Assembly: GCF_910592395.1 (NCBI RefSeq)
Contig: NC_088322.1
Location: 14,193,431 to 14,257,430 of the forward strand
DNA from: Lineus longissimus
Lineage: Eukaryota; Nemertea; Pilidiophora; Heteronemertea; Lineidae
Direction of reading: 5' to 3'
DNA length: 64,000 nucleotides
Shown here: positions 24,001 through 30,000 of the stretch, piece after piece
How positions within the stretch are numbered: the stretch's first letter is position 1
Layout: each line of letters starts with the position of its first letter
Position numbers and translations under genes: made by a program
Notes under the pieces: model-generated
Database searches by the model: none
What the model was told of the DNA's origin: nothing
Seen by the model: only the letters and a program-made list of their open reading frames with translations

Positions 24001-27000
24001 AAGATGGGTGGTGAACGTGGTGATAAAACGTGATTCCTTTGCAAGTTCTAGTTGATGATACGCGCTACTCAAATCTAGGGTACTGAACACAGTGGATCCG
24101 TTCAAATCCGTTACTAGATCATCAAGAGTCGGCATAAGATGTCTTTCACGTTTTATCGCTTTATTTGCCTCGCGCATGTCAACACAAATGCGAATTGCTC
24201 CTGATTTCTTGGGGACTGTAACTATGGGACTTATCCACGGTGTCGGACCATCGACTTTCTCTATAATGTCAAGTTCCTCTAGACGCTGTAGCTCTTTCTC
24301 TACATCTTTGCGGATATGGAAAGGTATGCGACGGTGAGGTTGCTGCTTCGGCTTGACGTCTTTATCAATGTGAAGTGTCACAGGTTCACGTTTGATCTTG
24401 CCTACACCGGAGAAGAGTTCTTCATACTTCTTCAGCGAGTCAGGAAGGGTCTTGGAGCTGGACGGATTGGGCCTCGTTTTCGATTTAACCTCATGTACGA
24501 TCTTCAAGATTCCTAAATCCGACGCGGTCTTGAAACCAAGTAAATTCCCTCCTCCTTCAGTCACGTAGAACTTCGACCATTTGGTTTCGGACTTGTGACG
24601 TGCTGTGGCTCGGAACATTCCTTTCAGCAGTATGGGCGTCTTGCTACCATAGGGGAATACCTGTGTGTCAGCTGGAAGCAACGGGTCTATACCAGGTTGG
24701 GCTCGGCGAATAACGTTGAACGTCTTGGAGTCGACTAGGTTGACAGATGCTCCCGAATCTATCATCATGGGGACTCTGGCCATTTTTGGTTTCTTTCCGA
24801 TTGTTATCGTACACAGCGTTGGGTTGTTGGACTTGGCAGCTTGGGTAAAGTAACAGTAGTCAGAATCTTCGTCAGCCTCTGTCATCAGGGTGTTAGCGCT
24901 GTTGGTCTTTGAACGGCACATCCTCCCGAAGTGTCCTATCTTCTTGCAACGATGGCACTCCTGACCATTGGCGGGACAATTACTACTGACTTTGTGGGGT
25001 CTCCCTCCACACTTACCACAGTTCTGGTCGTTGTGTTGCTGCTGGGGTCTGGTATCTCGACCATCGCGACGTCTGTCCTGGTCCGGCTTCGATTGTGACT
25101 GGAAACGACGTGTCTTCTGCTTAGGTCTGCTCTGTCTTTGGCTCCCTTTGCCTTGGCTCTTGTCATTGGCTCTAATCTTGTTAACGGTTTGATGTTGCGA
25201 TTCTTCAAGCTTGGTTGCTTGGTGCTCACTCAATTCAAATGCGCGGCCAGTATCTAGAATTTTAGTTAAATTCATGTCTTCACGCAACGCTTTTCTGCGA
25301 AGTTGATGTGAATTAGTGCCGGTTATGATTTGAGCGCAAATCTCGCGGTCTACATTCGCGAAATCACATGTCTTGGCAAGTTTTCTCAAGCGAGTATGGT
25401 AGGCATCAAGCGTTTCATCCTTTGCTTGAGTACACTGTCTGAAGTTGTATACCTCGAATGCTACGTTCTTCTTGGGTAGAAAATGCGCAGTTAACTTAGC
25501 CTTAGCAGTATTATAGTCATCATCATCGCCTGTCTCTGTCAACGTGTCGAATATCTCATCTACATCAGGTCCTGCGTAATGTAGTAGCAATGCTCTCTTC
25601 CTTGTGGGATCAGTTAAACCTATTCCAACAAAGAGTCTCTCAAATCTAGCCAACCACCTTTCCCATCTGGGGCCAATAGCGGTAGGGTCAGTATGAGGAT
25701 CAAATGAAGCAAAGTTAGGTAGAGATATCATCGGTTGAGGCGCAACAGCGGCAGCTGGGTCAGCAGGAGCTCGTACTGGTGATGGCATCTTGGCAACACG
25801 GTACTAATATTCTAAATATTATGAGCAAGACTGCTAGAAACTAGGGATATTATAATACTGCACAGTAAACGATAGTGTCGACATCTAACAGTAACACGCG
25901 GAAACGCATTCACACGGGCTACATACAGCGCGGCGAGATTTCTATTCTACATGAACGATTGCACGTACACATACATAGCGATAGCGCGTACATTACGCAT
26001 ATATTTCTCGCGGCGTGGTCACAGACTTTTTAAACCGTTAAATTCACAGTAATAACTGCACGCATTTTTCAAAATGTCCACTTCTACGGGTTCTTGGTAT
26101 CTTACTTTAGCATCGAATATCCTCGTCGCCAGATATAATGTCGTGAGGGACTAATGCAGAGCCATTCCTGTAGAGCAGGTCACAGAACAGACAAGCTAAT
26201 CGGTTCGCCATTACAACAACAAGGTTTATTATAAAACACGGAATATCAATATGCGAAACGACAGAACATTACAAAATGGATATATTTAGTGTTGTTCAGA
26301 AAACTGCAAAAAAATTAAAGTTCATTTGGAAATGCATGAGGAATATTTCAATTTGGCTGTGTCAGTTAGAATTTTAGTATTAAGTAGTGAGATTCCAAAA
26401 CTATACAATTGTCAAATGTTTTTACTGTATTATTGCTATTGTGCAATGCAGCTTCCGTTATGAGCACAAGGTTGTGTCATTAGGAGCATGTCCGATCTAT
26501 CAAAATCTATAGATATCAGGCATACAATTAACTGGATGCTCTTTATCTAGAAATCTTCCATCGTATTAGTCAAATTATATAATGCGGTCTTTCAATTACC
26601 TTGTTATTATGTAAATCCTTGGTAAAACAAATATGATCCAGTACTCGACTGCTTCGCAAGAATATTCCTTAACTTGTTAGCCCTATGCTCTCCCCATTCG
26701 ACTGACTAGATGATGTAGATGATCACTTTTGTTTTGATATTTGATCACTAGGATTTTTGAGATAATGGTGTCATCTCGATATCTATTTGTCTAATTATAT
26801 TTAGTTATCTAAAAATCCTAGTAATAAAATTGAGGTCATCGATCGATAGATATAGGCCATGGGACGAGTGGCAAAAATGTGTCTTGAAAAAGGATTCCGT
26901 TTGACAAATTAGCGGGCAAATTGAAAACAGTCGTTTTTGGGTAATATGGGGGTGCTGATTTCAAAAATCAATTTTTCTCCCGCGTAAAGTTGCACATTAA

Positions 27001-30000
27001 GTCAGAAATGAGACCCTTAATAGGGCCTAATGGTCCCAAAGTAGGGGTCAAAAAGTTGATGTCATCGAAACATGTCAACATGGGTATCAAAATGAAGGTC
27101 TATGGGGGTATTTTAACATTGCATAGTTTTTGGCCCCCTTAACGAACCGTGGGACCCCCCAGGAGGGTCAAAAAGGGCAAAAGTGTCCTAAACTTAATTT
27201 TATCATAATGCTCTTCTTGTGGCAGAGGTGCTAGACTCCGATGGCAGTGAGCGTCCCCGCTGGAGAAAAACCTTCCAAAACGACTACGCCGAAATGGAGG
27301 AGATCTCTCGCGGCCGATTTGCCGTCATCAAGAAATGCATTCAACGCAGCTGCGGTCGCGACATCGCCGCCAAGTGTCAGAATAAGAAACTAGTCAAGCG
27401 CCAAGCTGTCGAACAAGAATTCATGATGTCACAGACACTTCAACATCAACACCTCATTAACTGCTTTGATATTTACGAGACGAACACCAACTTTATCATT
27501 ATTCAGGAACTGTGAGTATACGATAGAAATAGTTCAGTTTGGTTTTTAGTTTCACTGAAATAAGACTGAATATGGAACAGATCGTGTCGTGTGTTATTTC
27601 TGCCTCAATAGTACATTTTACTCTTGCTAGCCACATCCAGATTGCTTAAACATGTTAAAAGAGGTAGAAGGGTGTATTTGACTGAATGAATAAATTTTGG
27701 TGGATTTCCAGACTGCCAAATGGTCGTCTCTTCGACTACCTGGCCAGCAAGACCGTCTTTGATGAACTAGTCGCAGCCGGATTCATACGCCAACTCCTCG
27801 ATGTCATCCAGTACCTTCACAACTGCCGCATCGCCCACTTGGACATCAAACCGGAAAACCTGATGGTCGAACTCATGACGATGTCGCCAAAGTTGAAATT
27901 GATTGATTTCGGCGACGCACGGCAGATTTACGGGGATTATTACGTGCACCCGTTGATCGGGAGTCCGGAGTTCGCGGCCCCCGAGCTGGTTAGTGGGAAT
28001 CCCGTCAGTCTCAAGACTGACATCTGGTGAGCTGAATCGCTTTGGTTTCTTAGAAGGTCACAATCAAGTAGTATACTGGTGTCCATTTCAGATTTCTCTC
28101 GGTTCATTTTACCAAATGGGAGCACTTTCAAATGAAGCATTTTCGTGCCCCTAAAGTTTGCGATTGAACCCCTCTCGTGAAAATATCAGGATCTTTTTAT
28201 GGTAGAATGTATTCTTATCAGTGTTCATGAGAGAAACTTTGGTCTTTCAGGAGTATCGGAGTGGTCACGTATGTCCTTCTGAGTGGTGTATCACCGTTCT
28301 TGGACGAAAGCATCGAGGAGACATGTTCTAATATTGTACGCCGTGACTACTGTTTCCCCGAGGAATACTTCGAGGGGATTTCCCAGGATGCCAAGGATTT
28401 GATTGCGATGATGCTCATAGAGGACATAAAGTGAGTTATGCAGCGATCCTTGATAGCTTGAGGTTGATGTGGGGTTGAGGGTTGAGGGGTCAGTTGAATT
28501 GAGGAGTCCGTAGTCATTTTACTAGCTTAATCATGGGACATATTTGGCATCAACTAAAAACTGCATTATTACGCATTTGTAAAAGCAGAAGCAGAAGGAG
28601 AAACTAGGCCAGAGGTTGATTGTGGATGAGTTTTAAATGATTTCTTTTTTTCAGGATAAGGCCTAATGCCATGATGTGTATGGAGACAGATTGGATGCTG
28701 CGAGCTTGTAACTCGCATCCATCTCTTGCTCCGGCTCACAATATCACTGGGGCGAGGTTGGCCGACTTCATCGAAAGACGACGACATCAGGTAACTATCA
28801 AGAAGTGAAAATAAGAGTGCCCCCTGTTGTGGAGTTATTGTTGTAAACAGTGGCCTAAAATCTATGAAAATCCATTTCCGACGAGGTCTATTTCAGCTTC
28901 TAACCATCTCATATAAGTTGTAAGTTGATTGAATAACTAAAAATTAAACTTAAGAGCCTTAAAATCTCATTCAATTGGAATCGATGACTGAACATTTTGT
29001 AAATTTGATATATTTGAGAAAATAATCAACATGTAATCATCATTGTCATCACATATCTGAGTATTGATAGTTGCAGCTGCAAATATATAACTGCATGAAT
29101 AATGCATTTGCCAAACTGCAGAACTTAGTATAATTTTCAAACCTATATTTTGCAATGCTCTTCGTCTGTGAAACTTGTGGGAGTCAAGATACGACGAGTC
29201 TTGATGATGAAATTTGAGAATACTTGAATTTTGGGTGTCGGTTGAAGTTAAATCATGCTGTTGTCTTACCTAATTTGGGTTAGTTACTGGTCTGAAGCAC
29301 ACTTGACATGGACTCGTGCTCCTGTGATCTATAAACCCACACCACCTCCTAACAAATACCGAAAACCACCAAATTCTTTCACTGTTTACTGAATTCATCT
29401 AACTTTTGTCCAATTTGTCCTCAGTTGACTTGAATTTCCCGACGTCCTGTAAACGTTTTACAAATGTAAGTGTGGAGGCCTTCATTGTGCTATGAGTAGA
29501 ACGCGTGATGTAGCGTCGCATGGAAATTACAAAATTCGAATATCTAGTTGCGTTTCTAGTACTAAATGATTGAGTTCTTTGAACTAGCTGTTTGTAATCT
29601 GTCGGTATGCAAATTGCGATATGATATGACGGGGGATGTTGGCGAGGTCAGGTCATCAAAGCTGAAGCTGAAGTGCATGAAAAATGGCGGCTGTTTAGTA
29701 GATATCTGGTGTGCGTCTGCACCTGTGCCAAGTTTATACTCCATGACTGACAAATGGGTAACAAACTAACCAATTGGGAACAACTGCATGTAATGAAGTG
29801 TCTAGGTCCGAATCTGCCAAATGCTTCTTAACTGCATGGAGTTTTCGAAAAATGTAAATATTAGTTGCAAATTAACATTTGGCAGGAAATTCTTTACGCT
29901 ACATGGTCACCATTTTAGGATAATATCTATAGGGTGACCCGGAAAGAATGTGAATTCCTTTCAGACTCGGACTTTCTCTTGACGCAATTGAAGGGCCAAA

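Larger units (their letters stand above)
21005..26273 (-). mobile_element. Ty3/Gypsy LTR retrotransposon, 5,269 bp, minus orientation
   Basis: Bounded by two 140-bp LTRs that read identical by eye (21005-21144 and 26134-26273) and a 5-bp target duplication AAATG (21000-21004 and 26274-26278). The primer-binding site and polypurine tract are in the right places for minus-strand transcription. One long gag-pol ORF, no envelope-like ORF seen. The intact ORF and matching LTRs point to recent insertion. Confidence 0.96.
20719..26668 (-). repeat. Cassette copy B, split by the LTR element
   Basis: The left part is 20719-21004 and the right part 26274-26668. Removing 21005-26273 and one AAATG restores alignment with copy A. 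The duplication is therefore older than the retrotransposon. Confidence 0.85.
18901..27225 (+). other. trio intron 16, repeat-filled (8.3 kb)
   Basis: This FN3-kinase intron contains a 92-bp tandem pair, two copies of a ~675-bp cassette with an antisense exon-like ORF, a 22-bp hairpin and a complete LTR retrotransposon. From about 26670 to 27225 I see nothing specific. Confidence 0.8.

Noticed and set aside
22690-25229. Many shorter ORFs inside the retrotransposon on both strands
   Set aside because: Shadows of the gag-pol frame. None matches an envelope or accessory protein.
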